Shown piece by piece: positions 53,488 to 61,233 of a DNA stretch of 64,000 nt. The first letter of the stretch is position 1. Each line of letters opens with the position of its first letter. The notes below the pieces were generated by a model. That model saw nothing but the letters and a program-made list of their open reading frames with translations. It was not told the DNA's origin and made no database searches. The position numbers and the translations under genes are program-made. Source of the DNA: Halosimplex salinum (GTDB lineage: Archaea; Halobacteriota; Halobacteria; Halobacteriales; Haloarculaceae); the NCBI RefSeq assembly GCF_003730195.1, contig NZ_QWGG01000007.1, positions 62,001 through 126,000 on the forward strand. Direction: 5' to 3'.

Positions 53488-53720
53488 TCGTATGGGTTCC
53501 GGTGTGAACGTGGTTCGGTCGTCGACCTGTCGTCCGCTGGATCGCGTCTGCCCAGGTGACTCCACCGCGACTGCCCGTTCGAACGTGCGGGCACGTGGCG
53601 CTTTCTCGGCCGCTCTCGTCGAGGGTTCGGACCTTGACGGAGTGGAAAATCCGAGTTCGGGACCTGGATCCGCACCGACGGACGGACGAATCCGTTCACT
53701 GAGTCGTTGTCGAGTGTGGG

Positions 53721-53728
53721 TATAAGCC
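53721..53728 (-). promoter_or_regulatory. Likely TATA box for fttA
   Basis: GGCTTATA on the minus strand is the only strong AT-rich element upstream of fttA. Transcription would begin near 53698, giving a leader of about 210 nt before the ATG at 53487. Confidence 0.45.
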
Positions 53729-53916
53729 TTTTCCGACGGCTCCGACGGACCGCGGCGAGCGACCCCCGGCTCCGGCCCGTCCAGTTCCGGGACCACAACC
53801 GCTAAGCGACACGACCGAGAACCGGGGAACGTACTACCCGTCTCCGGTCGGGAGACTGCTCGACACTCCGAGTAGCCGCGCCCGATGATGCCAGCCGGCT
53901 GAGGGCGCGTATCGCC

Positions 53917-53956
53917 GCCGACCGGGCCCGTGTAGCGCTACACGGGCCCGGTCGGC
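53917..53956. repeat. 40-bp perfect palindrome
   Basis: The sequence GCCGACCGGGCCCGTGTAGC (53917-53936) is followed directly by its exact reverse complement (53937-53956). There is no spacer. In RNA from either strand it would form a long GC-rich hairpin; in DNA it can form a cruciform. It lies 189 bases after the end of the enoyl-CoA hydratase gene and 189 bases before the likely fttA TATA box, so it could end transcription of the former. Confidence 0.95.
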
Positions 53957-54050
53957 CCCACGCCTGCCATACGTGGGACCGACCGGAGGTCGCGTCCGGT
54001 GACGCGGGCGGACCTCGACCTGCTTTCGCTCGCCGCCAGTCCGACGCGAG

Positions 54051-54130
54051 CGTCGGCTCTCGCCAGCGTCGGCTCTCGCCAGCGTCGACTCTCGCCAGCG
54101 TCGACTCTCGCCAGCGTCGGCTCTCGTCAG
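54051..54130. repeat. 16-bp tandem repeat, five copies
   Basis: Five copies of CGTCGRCTCTCGYCAG lie head to tail: 54051-54066, 54067-54082, 54083-54098, 54099-54114 and 54115-54130. R is G in copies 1, 2 and 5 and A in copies 3 and 4; Y is T only in copy 5. They sit just after the stop of the enoyl-CoA hydratase gene. The period of 16 is not a multiple of three, so no repeated peptide is preserved. Confidence 0.92.
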
Positions 54131-54144
54131 CGTCCGCCCGGCGG

Positions 54145-54972
54145 TCAGCCGCGCTCGTCTCGCCGCGCCGGCGGACGGACGCCGTCGAAGTCGCGGGGGT
54201 CGAACTCCTCGTGGGCGAGGAACGCCTCGGCGCGCTCGCGGAACTCGTCGCTGTCCCACACGCGCGCGTTCAACTCGCGGGCCATCTCCTGCCCGAGCAG
54301 GCCGAAGTTCGTCCACGGCTTCAGGATAGCCTTGATAGTCCGGTAGGCCTGCGGGCTCTTCTCGTCGACGATGGTCTGTACGAGGTCGACGGCCCGCGAC
54401 TCGCCGTCGCCCTCGGGGACGACGCGGCTGACGAGGCCCATCGCCCGCGCTTCCTCGGCGTCTATCATCCGGCCGGTCAGCAGGAGGTCCTTCGCGCGCT
54501 TCTCGCCGACGATGAGCGGGAGCAACTGGACCCCGCCGCCCGCCGCGGTCGCGCCGACGCCGGCCTCGGGCTGGGTGAACCGGGCGGTCTCCTCGGCGAC
54601 TATCAGGTCACACGCCGACGCCAGTTCGTTCCCGCCGGCGGCGCAGGTGCCGTGAACGCCGGCGACGACCGGCTTTCCGGTCTCCCGCAACAGGTCGAGC
54701 GCCTCGAAGTACGCGGTCATGAACCGCGTCCCGTCCTCGAAGGTGAGCTCTTTCAGGTAGTGCAGGTCCGCGCCCGCGCAGAACATCTCGCCGGCCGCGC
54801 TCACGACGATCCCCTGCACGTCGTCGTCACGGTCGGCGGCGACGACCGCCTCGGAGAACTCGAGGATCATCTGGAGGTCGATCGTGTTGTTCCGGTCGGG
54901 GGCGTCGAGTCGCACGATCGCGATACGGTCGTCTTCGGCGCGTTCGGCGGTGATACTCTCGTATGCTGCCAT
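54145..54972 (-). CDS. Enoyl-CoA hydratase/isomerase family protein
   Basis: The 275-residue crotonase-fold enzyme has the CoA-binding/oxyanion segment EMFCAGADLHYLKEL (about 61-75) and HGTCAAGGNELASACDLIVA with a Glu at the catalytic position (about 115). A second acidic residue lies in FTQPEAGVGATAAGG. It fits enoyl-CoA hydratases of fatty-acid or amino-acid breakdown; the exact substrate is open. The ATG at 54972 gives the usual start. No other beta-oxidation gene is adjacent. Confidence 0.9.
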   Translation of the reverse strand: MAAYESITAERAEDDRIAIVRLDAPDRNNTIDLQMILEFSEAVVAADRDDDVQGIVVSAAGEMFCAGADLHYLKELTFEDGTRFMTAYFEALDLLRETGKPVVAGVHGTCAAGGNELASACDLIVAEETARFTQPEAGVGATAAGGGVQLLPLIVGEKRAKDLLLTGRMIDAEEARAMGLVSRVVPEGDGESRAVDLVQTIVDEKSPQAYRTIKAILKPWTNFGLLGQEMARELNARVWDSDEFRERAEAFLAHEEFDPRDFDGVRPPARRDERG

Positions 54973-55028
54973 GAGTTAGCATACCGCTCCAGCGGGCAAA
55001 GTTCCACTGGGGAACCCGGTCCGAGTGC

Positions 55029-55934
55029 CTACCCGTTCGCGGTCGCCGTCCCCGGAGGATCGGTCTCGGTCGGTGAGTCTGTCGCGGTGACGACCTCGGA
55101 CCTGGGGACGCAGAACGCCTCGGGCCGTTCGACGGTGACCGTCCCGACTTCGGGGACGGAGAGGGTCTCGACGTCGGTGGTGTTGACGACTTCGTCCACG
55201 TCGTCGGAGCGGACGGTGCGGACGTGGCGGACGTGGCGGACGACGCCACGTCGGTCGACGAGGACGGTGGAGTTGATAGAGAGGGCCTCGCCCGCGCCCA
55301 CGAGAATCTCGGCGTCGAGGTCGTCGCGGAAGACGCGCACTTCGGTGCCGTTCCAGGTCCGGGTGTCGACCCGCGTGTAGTTGTACGGTCCGACGCGCTC
55401 TGCCAGCCAGTCTCGGCCGGTGAGGTCGTTCAGGTACTGCTCGCGGGTCGCGGCGTCGCCCGGGTAGGGCTGTTCGGTGACGCTTACGCCGGCGCCGGTC
55501 TGGTGGAGGTGGTAGACGGTCCCGGCGACGGCGAACATCTGGACGGACTCGAAGCCGAGCGTGACGCCCTCGTAGGTGAACGCGGTCGCGCCCGGCATCG
55601 ACTCGACGCGAGTGCCGTCCATCCGCAGCGCGTAGCTGTAGTTGGCCAGCGCGGCGGCGTGCCGGGTGACGAGCGCCGCACCGCGTACCGTCCCGTTCTC
55701 CGTCGGAAGCGGGGCGGGCGTCGTCGGCGTCGCCGCGGGCGAACGGTCGGGCGCGGCCACCCGCGGCGCGAGACACTCGGTGGGGGTGGCCGTCGGCGTC
55801 CGGAGCGACTCGGCGGTGGGGACCTCGGCCGGCGTCAGCGTCTCCTCCGGGGCGTCCTCGCTCCCGCCCGTCGGGAAGGCGTTACACCCGCTGACGACGA
55901 GTAACAGCGCGACGGCGACGACGGTCCGTCTCAC
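55029..55934 (-). CDS. Haloarchaeal lipoprotein (DUF7537-like)
   Basis: The 301-residue protein begins VRRTVVAVALLLVVSGCNAF, a signal peptide with a lipobox Cys near residue 17, followed by a Thr/Pro-rich linker (about 25-75). The mature domain is rich in beta strands (ATAFTYEGVTLGFES, GTVYHLHQTGAGVSV), similar to haloarchaeal DUF7537 lipoproteins; I am not certain of the family. I start at GTG 55934 because the signal peptide is then at the very N-terminus. It is divergent from the hydantoinase gene. Confidence 0.72.
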   Translation of the reverse strand: MRRTVVAVALLLVVSGCNAFPTGGSEDAPEETLTPAEVPTAESLRTPTATPTECLAPRVAAPDRSPAATPTTPAPLPTENGTVRGAALVTRHAAALANYSYALRMDGTRVESMPGATAFTYEGVTLGFESVQMFAVAGTVYHLHQTGAGVSVTEQPYPGDAATREQYLNDLTGRDWLAERVGPYNYTRVDTRTWNGTEVRVFRDDLDAEILVGAGEALSINSTVLVDRRGVVRHVRHVRTVRSDDVDEVVNTTDVETLSVPEVGTVTVERPEAFCVPRSEVVTATDSPTETDPPGTATANG

Positions 55935-56070
55935 ACCGGCGCTCGGGCCGCCAGAGGCAAAAATCCTCACGTCGCCGGGCCGTTCGCGAGACGTGACCCG
56001 TTCGCTGGACAGGTGTCCACGCGTCGCCACGACGGGGCACGCTTATCGGCGTTCCGACGCTGGGTCGGGT

Positions 56071-58146
56071 ATGGACACTGACGACACCGGAGACCCCGGC
56101 GATCCCGGCGACGGCGAGCGGTCGAACCCGCCCGACTCCGCCGACGAAGCGACCACACGGGACACCCGCCTCGGCGTCGACGTCGGCGGGACGTTCACCG
56201 ACGTGGCGCTCCTGGCCGACGAGCGACTCACCACCGCGAAAGTCCCGACGACCGACGACCAGAGCCGCGGCGTCGTTCGCGGGATCGAGGCCGCCTGCGA
56301 GGCCGCGGGCGTCGACCCGGCGACGATCGCCGGGTTCCGGCACGCGACGACCGCCGCCGTCAACGCGCTCCTCGAGGGGACCGGCGCGGAGACGGCGCTC
56401 GTGACGACCGAGGGGTTCGCCGACGTGATCGAGATCGGCCGGCAGGACCGGCCCGACCTCTACGACCTCTCGGCGACGAAACCCGACCCGCTCGTCCCGC
56501 GCGAGCGGCGGTTCGAACTCGACGAGCGAGCCACGACCGAGGGGATCGAGACGCCGGTCGACTCCGACGAGGTCCGGGAGATAGCCGACGCCCTCGACGG
56601 CGACTGCGAGAGCGTGGCGGTCTCGCTCCTGCACGCGTACGCCCATCCCGAGAACGAGCGGCGCGTCGCCGAGGTGCTCCGGGCGGAACTCGACGTGCCG
56701 GTGTCGGTGAGCCACGAGGTGCTCGGGGAGTTCCGCGAGTACGAGCGGACGGCGACGACGGTCGCGGACCCGTACGTCACGCCGGTTGTCGACGACTACC
56801 TCGGGCGCCTGATCGAGCGGGCGGACGACCTCGCCGTTCCGGCGCCGCAGGTCATGCAGTCGAACGGCGGCATCGCCGACGCGGCGGCGGTCCGCCGGCG
56901 CGGGGTCACGACTCTCCTCTCCGGTCCCGCCGCGGGGGTCGTCGGCGCGGCGCGCTTCGAGCGCGAGGACCACGACGGCCTCGTCACCTTCGACATGGGC
57001 GGGACCTCCTCGGACGTGAGCCTCGTCCGCGAGGGCAGCGTCGAGCGGACGACCGACGCCAGCGTCGGGGGCCATCCGGTCGGCGTGCCGATGGTCGACG
57101 TGCAGACCGTCGGTGCAGGCGGCGGGTCGATCGCCCGGGTCGACGAGGGCGGTGCGCTCCGCGTCGGTCCCGAGTCCGCGGGCGCGGACCCCGGCCCGGC
57201 CTGCTACGGGAAAGGCGGCGAGGCGCCGACCGTCACGGACGCGGCGGTCGTGCTGGGATATCTCGGCGAGGACACGACGCTGGGCGACGGGCTGGAACTC
57301 GACGCCGACCGCGCCGAGGACGTGATGGAGGCCCTCGCCGACGAGGCGGGCCTCGACACCGTCATCGACGCGGCACAGGGAGTCTACCGGGTCGCGAACG
57401 CGACGATGGCGCGCGCCATCCGCGGCGTGACCGTCGAGCGGGGCCACGACCCCCGCTCCTTCGCGCTGGCGGCCTTCGGTGGAGCCGGGCCGATGCACGC
57501 GGCGTCGCTGGCCGACGAACTCGGGATCGAGACGGTGCTCGTCCCGCCCGGCAACGGCGTCCTCTCGGCGCTGGGGCTGCTCGCGGCCGACGAGCGCCAC
57601 GACGCCGCCCGAACCCGTCGCGGGTCGCTCGCCGACCTCGACGCCGACGCGGTCGAGTCGGTGTTCGACGACCTGACCGACGCGGTGCTCGACGAGGCCA
57701 GTGATCCCGACGCGGCGACGCTCGCCCGGCGCGTCGACTGTCGGTACGAGGGGCAGAGCTTCGAACTCGCCGTCGACGCGCCGGACCCGTTCGACGCCGC
57801 GACGGTCCGGGAGCGCTTCCACGCCGAACACGAGCGCGCCCGGGGCTACCGCCTCGACGACCCGGTCGACCTGGTCACCTGTCGCGTCACCGCGACCGTG
57901 CCGGGCGACCCGCCGGATCTCGCGTACAGCCCGGAGGGCGACCCGCTCCTCGGGAAGCGCGACGTGTTCTTCCCGTCGGGGTTCTACCGCGCGCCGGTGT
58001 ACGACCGCGCCCGGGTGCCCGTCGACGTGAACGTGGACGGCCCGGCCGTCTTCGCCGGCGGCGAGAGCACCGTCGTCCTCCCGCCGGACTGGTCGGCTCA
58101 CGCCGACGCTCACGGCACGCTCGTGCTGGAGGTGACCGAGGAGTGA
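56071..58146 (+). CDS. hyuA: Hydantoinase/oxoprolinase subunit A (HyuA)
   Basis: The 691-residue protein is the A (ATP-binding) subunit of the hydantoinase/5-oxoprolinase family. It has the actin-like phosphate loop RLGVDVGGTFTDVALL (about 32-47), HATTAAVNALLEGTGAETAL, QSNGGIADAAAVRRRGVTTL, VTFDMGGTSSDVSLVREG and FGGAGPMHAASLADELGI. These enzymes open cyclic amides such as N-methylhydantoin, 5-oxoproline or acetone-type substrates in related carboxylases. The ATG follows a CTTATC box (56042-56047) by about 27 bases. Subunit B is encoded 376 bases downstream. Confidence 0.93.
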   Translation: MDTDDTGDPGDPGDGERSNPPDSADEATTRDTRLGVDVGGTFTDVALLADERLTTAKVPTTDDQSRGVVRGIEAACEAAGVDPATIAGFRHATTAAVNALLEGTGAETALVTTEGFADVIEIGRQDRPDLYDLSATKPDPLVPRERRFELDERATTEGIETPVDSDEVREIADALDGDCESVAVSLLHAYAHPENERRVAEVLRAELDVPVSVSHEVLGEFREYERTATTVADPYVTPVVDDYLGRLIERADDLAVPAPQVMQSNGGIADAAAVRRRGVTTLLSGPAAGVVGAARFEREDHDGLVTFDMGGTSSDVSLVREGSVERTTDASVGGHPVGVPMVDVQTVGAGGGSIARVDEGGALRVGPESAGADPGPACYGKGGEAPTVTDAAVVLGYLGEDTTLGDGLELDADRAEDVMEALADEAGLDTVIDAAQGVYRVANATMARAIRGVTVERGHDPRSFALAAFGGAGPMHAASLADELGIETVLVPPGNGVLSALGLLAADERHDAARTRRGSLADLDADAVESVFDDLTDAVLDEASDPDAATLARRVDCRYEGQSFELAVDAPDPFDAATVRERFHAEHERARGYRLDDPVDLVTCRVTATVPGDPPDLAYSPEGDPLLGKRDVFFPSGFYRAPVYDRARVPVDVNVDGPAVFAGGESTVVLPPDWSAHADAHGTLVLEVTEE

Positions 58147-58522
58147 GGGGGACCGGGCGAGTGAGGGGACGCCGACAGTCGAGAATCCACGTGGCGCACG
58201 CTGTCGAGGGTGCCCGCGCGACGCGCGGGCCGCGAGACGGAGCCGTGCGAGGGGCGAGGAGCGCAGCGCAGCGAGCACCGCAGTCGGTTGGGGAGGTGTG
58301 TGGCTGTCGGCTGTGCCGTCCGCGGGGCGGGACTGAAAGGGGCCGGCCGCTCCGGGAAGACGCGCGACGCAAGCACCGCGGCCGAGCGCAGCGAGGCGAG
58401 GAACGCAGCGAGTGCATCGACCGGAGCGGTCGGGGGCTTTCCGCGCTCGCTGCCGTCGCTTCCCCTCTCGGCGAGAACGCCGGCACCACTCACACGAACA
58501 CTCTCACAGGAGGACGAATCAG
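58147..58522. repeat. 376-bp spacer between hyuA and hyuB with GAGCGCAGCGAG-type repeats
   Basis: The spacer contains purine-rich short repeats around the core GCGCAGCGAG: AGCGCAGCGCAGCGAGCACC near 58260-58279, GAGCGCAGCGAGGCGAGG near 58384-58401 and AACGCAGCGAGTGCATC near 58403-58419. CTGAAAGGGGCCGGCCGCTC lies near 58333-58352. Such blocks recur between genes in some haloarchaea in my recollection. The protein-like reading frame here is not a gene. It looks like an inserted repeat element inside what is normally a tightly spaced operon. Confidence 0.5.
58508..58514 (+). promoter_or_regulatory. Shine-Dalgarno site of hyuB
   Basis: AGGAGGA sits eight bases before the ATG at 58523. This is unusual in a window where most starts look leaderless and fits translation of hyuB from a longer mRNA. 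Confidence 0.75.
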
Positions 58523-60187
58523 ATGGTAGCACTCGATTCCAGAGAGCTCGACCCCGTCGAACTCGAGATACTCAGAAATCAGCTCGAGAGCGTCGCGGAA
58601 GAGATGGGACAGGTACTGATCAGGGGCGCCTACTCGCCGAACATCACCGAGCGGAGGGACTGCTCGACCGCTCTCTTCGACGCCGACGGCAGGATGATAG
58701 CTCAGGCCGAGCACATCCCGGTCCACCTCGGGGCGATGCCGGAGGCGGTCGACGCGGTCCTCGAACACGACCCGGAGCCGGGCGACGTGTTCGTGCTCAA
58801 CGACCCCTTCACGGGCGGGACGCACCTCCCCGACGTCACGCTCGTCTCGCCGATCGCACCGGCAACAGACGCGCTCGACGGCGAAGATGGAGACGGCTCG
58901 ATCCTCGGCTACGCGGTCTCGCGCGCCCATCACGCCGACGTTGGCGGGATGGCACCGGGGAGTATGCCGGCCGGCGCTCGCGACATCCATCAGGAGGGGT
59001 TCCGCATCCCGCCGGTCAGACTCGTCGAGGACGGTGAGATCGACGCCGAGACCGAGTCGCTCCTGCTCGCCAACGTCCGGAATCCGGGCGAACGCCGAGC
59101 CGACCTCCGCGCCCAGATCGCGGCGAACGAGCGGGCCGAGGCGCGGATCGACGACCTCCTGGCCGACCACGGCGACCGCCTGCTCGCGGCCTTCGACGCG
59201 GTGATCGACTACTCCCGCGAGCGCGTCGAAGCGGAACTGCGCGACCTCCCGGACGGCACCTATCGCGCCAGCGACGCCATGGAGGGCGACGGCGTCACCG
59301 ACGACGACGTCCCGGTCGAAGTGACGGTCACCGTCGACGGCGCCGCGGTCGACGTGGACTTCGCCGGCACCGCCGACCAGGTCGCCGGCAACGTCAACGC
59401 GCCGCTCACCGTCGCCAAGAGCGCCGTATACTTTGTGATCAGATGTGTAACGGACCCGGAGATACCGCCGAATCACGGCTGTTACGAGCCGGTAAGCGTC
59501 TCGGCACCCGAGGGATCGCTGCTGAACCCCGATCCGCCCGCCGCGGTCGTCGGCGGGAACGTGGAGACGAGCCAGCGGGTGACCGACGTGGTCTTCGCGG
59601 CGCTGGCCGACGCGGCGCCGGAGCGGGTCCCCGCGGGCGGACAGGGGACGATGAACAACGTCGTCGTCGGCGACGACGACTTCGCCTACTACGAGACGGT
59701 CGGCGGCGGTGCGGGCGCGAACCCGGGGAGCGACGGGCTCTCGGGCGTACAGGTCGGGATGACGAACACGCTCAACACGCCGGTCGAAGCGCTCGAAGCG
59801 GCCTACCCGCTCCGGGTGGAGCGCTACGCCCTCCGCGAGGACAGCGGCGGTGACGGGCGCTACCGCGGCGGCGACGGACTCGTGCGCTCGCTCGAAGTTC
59901 AGACCGACGCGACGGTCTCCCTGCTGACCGAGCGGCGGCGACACGCACCGCGCGGTATCGCCGGCGGTGCGGACGCCGAACCGGGGATCAACCGCATCGG
60001 TGGCGAACGCGCCCCCTCGAAGGTGACACGGGCGGTCGCGGCGGGGACGACGGTCACCGTCGAGACGCCCGGCGGCGGCGGGCACGGGCCCGCTGCGGAG
60101 CGACCCGCCGACGACTCAGGGGGATCGACCGATTCCGACGGGGGAAAATCGGAGACGGCAACCGGCAGGGGCGACGGGAACCGTTAA
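58523..60187 (+). CDS. hyuB: Hydantoinase/oxoprolinase subunit B (HyuB)
   Basis: The 554-residue protein is the B (hydrolase) subunit. It starts with [20 protein letters not shown] and carries [37 protein letters not shown] and [20 protein letters not shown]. The metal-binding region [17 protein letters not shown] follows, with later [18 protein letters not shown] and [15 protein letters not shown]. The C-terminal 30 residues are a polar, Gly/Asp/Ser-rich tail. With HyuA it should form a cytoplasmic ATP-dependent hydrolase complex. Start is supported by the strong AGGAGGA site. Confidence 0.93.
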   Translation: MVALDSRELDPVELEILRNQLESVAEEMGQVLIRGAYSPNITERRDCSTALFDADGRMIAQAEHIPVHLGAMPEAVDAVLEHDPEPGDVFVLNDPFTGGTHLPDVTLVSPIAPATDALDGEDGDGSILGYAVSRAHHADVGGMAPGSMPAGARDIHQEGFRIPPVRLVEDGEIDAETESLLLANVRNPGERRADLRAQIAANERAEARIDDLLADHGDRLLAAFDAVIDYSRERVEAELRDLPDGTYRASDAMEGDGVTDDDVPVEVTVTVDGAAVDVDFAGTADQVAGNVNAPLTVAKSAVYFVIRCVTDPEIPPNHGCYEPVSVSAPEGSLLNPDPPAAVVGGNVETSQRVTDVVFAALADAAPERVPAGGQGTMNNVVVGDDDFAYYETVGGGAGANPGSDGLSGVQVGMTNTLNTPVEALEAAYPLRVERYALREDSGGDGRYRGGDGLVRSLEVQTDATVSLLTERRRHAPRGIAGGADAEPGINRIGGERAPSKVTRAVAAGTTVTVETPGGGGHGPAAERPADDSGGSTDSDGGKSETATGRGDGNR

Positions 60188-60213
60188 GTCCGTGTTGTTT
60201 GACTTGTTCACGC

Positions 60214-61233
60214 ATGGCAGATAGGCTCGTCGCGGCGCTAGTCGTCGTCCTCTGTGTCCTCGCGCTGGCGTTCGCCGCCTCCTCGCTCTCGGCGTCCACG
60301 CCGAGTCGCGGGCTCGGCGAGGGTGACGCCTCGGGCTCCAGCGACCTGCCGGAGGCGCAACCGACGCCGGCGAACGCGACCACAGAGGATCCGCCGGGAC
60401 TTCCGGCGAACTGGGTCGCGATCGTGGTCGCCGCCTTCGTGGCGCTCGGGCTCCCGGCGCTTTTCTTCCTCGGTCGCGACCGCACGCTGGGGATCCTCGC
60501 GGGCGGCGCGCTCGTCCTCCTGATCGTGGGCGCGTTGATGTTCTTCGCCGGGAGCGGGTTCGACCAGTCCGTCCCGTCGTTCGCCGAGAACGTCTCGGCG
60601 GGGGCCCAGGGCGGTGGCGACCTCGGCGGGAGCGAGCAGTCACAGTCCGACCGGTCGCGCGACCTCCCGACGCTCGTGACGTTCGGCGTCGTCGGGCTGG
60701 CGCTCCTGGCGGCCGTCGGGATCGTCGCCTACGCGAGCGCGAGCGTCGACGCGTCGGTCGACCCGGAGCGGACGACCGACCCCGAGCCCGAACCCGAGGA
60801 GTGGTCCGGCGTGGCCGAGGCGGCGGGGCGGGCGGCGGACCGCATGGAGCGCGAGAGCGACACCTCGAACGCCGTCTACGAGGCCTGGCGGGAGATGACG
60901 GCGGCGCTCGACGGTCCCGACCCGGACACGGCGACGCCCGGCGAGTTCGCCGCGGCGGCCGTCGACGCCGGGATGGCCGAGGACCGGGTGGCGGACCTCA
61001 CCGACCTGTTCGAGCAGGTCAGGTACGGCGACGAACCAGTCACCGCCGAGCGGGAGCGGCACGCGGTCGAGACGCTCCGTGCTATCGAGGCCGACCACGG
61101 GAGCGTCGACGCCAGCGTCGCCGACCGCGACGGCGACAGTTCGGCCGACGCCAGCACCGACCCCGACGGCGACAGTTTGGCGGACGCCAGCACCGACGAC
61201 GGAGACGGACAGAACCCGGGTGAGCGGTCGTGA
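60214..61233 (+). CDS. DUF4129 domain membrane protein (cassette 2)
   Basis: The 339-residue protein matches the cassette 1 member: an N-terminal TM (about 4-24), helices near 62-80, 86-105 and 155-175, and a DUF4129 domain with AVYEAWREMTAALDG and ATPGEFAAAAVDAGM. The C-terminal tail repeats DGDS-x-ADAST-type units (two copies of about 11 residues). The ATG is about 27 bases after CCGTTAAGTC (60181-60190). Its stop overlaps the next start by four bases (GTGA). Confidence 0.85.
   Translation: MADRLVAALVVVLCVLALAFAASSLSASTPSRGLGEGDASGSSDLPEAQPTPANATTEDPPGLPANWVAIVVAAFVALGLPALFFLGRDRTLGILAGGALVLLIVGALMFFAGSGFDQSVPSFAENVSAGAQGGGDLGGSEQSQSDRSRDLPTLVTFGVVGLALLAAVGIVAYASASVDASVDPERTTDPEPEPEEWSGVAEAAGRAADRMERESDTSNAVYEAWREMTAALDGPDPDTATPGEFAAAAVDAGMAEDRVADLTDLFEQVRYGDEPVTAERERHAVETLRAIEADHGSVDASVADRDGDSSADASTDPDGDSLADASTDDGDGQNPGERS

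Larger units (their letters stand above)
53488..54144. other. Gap between enoyl-CoA hydratase and fttA: leader, palindrome, repeats
   Basis: This 657-base stretch holds no convincing gene. From right to left it contains a 16-bp tandem repeat (54051-54130), a 40-bp perfect palindrome (53917-53956) and the likely fttA promoter (53721-53728) and leader. The fttA frame stays open upstream to 53796, but that part looks non-coding. Confidence 0.6.

Noticed and set aside
53488-53796. N-terminal extension of FttA by about 100 residues
   Set aside because: The extra residues are low in structure and unlike the family start; the region contains the likely promoter.
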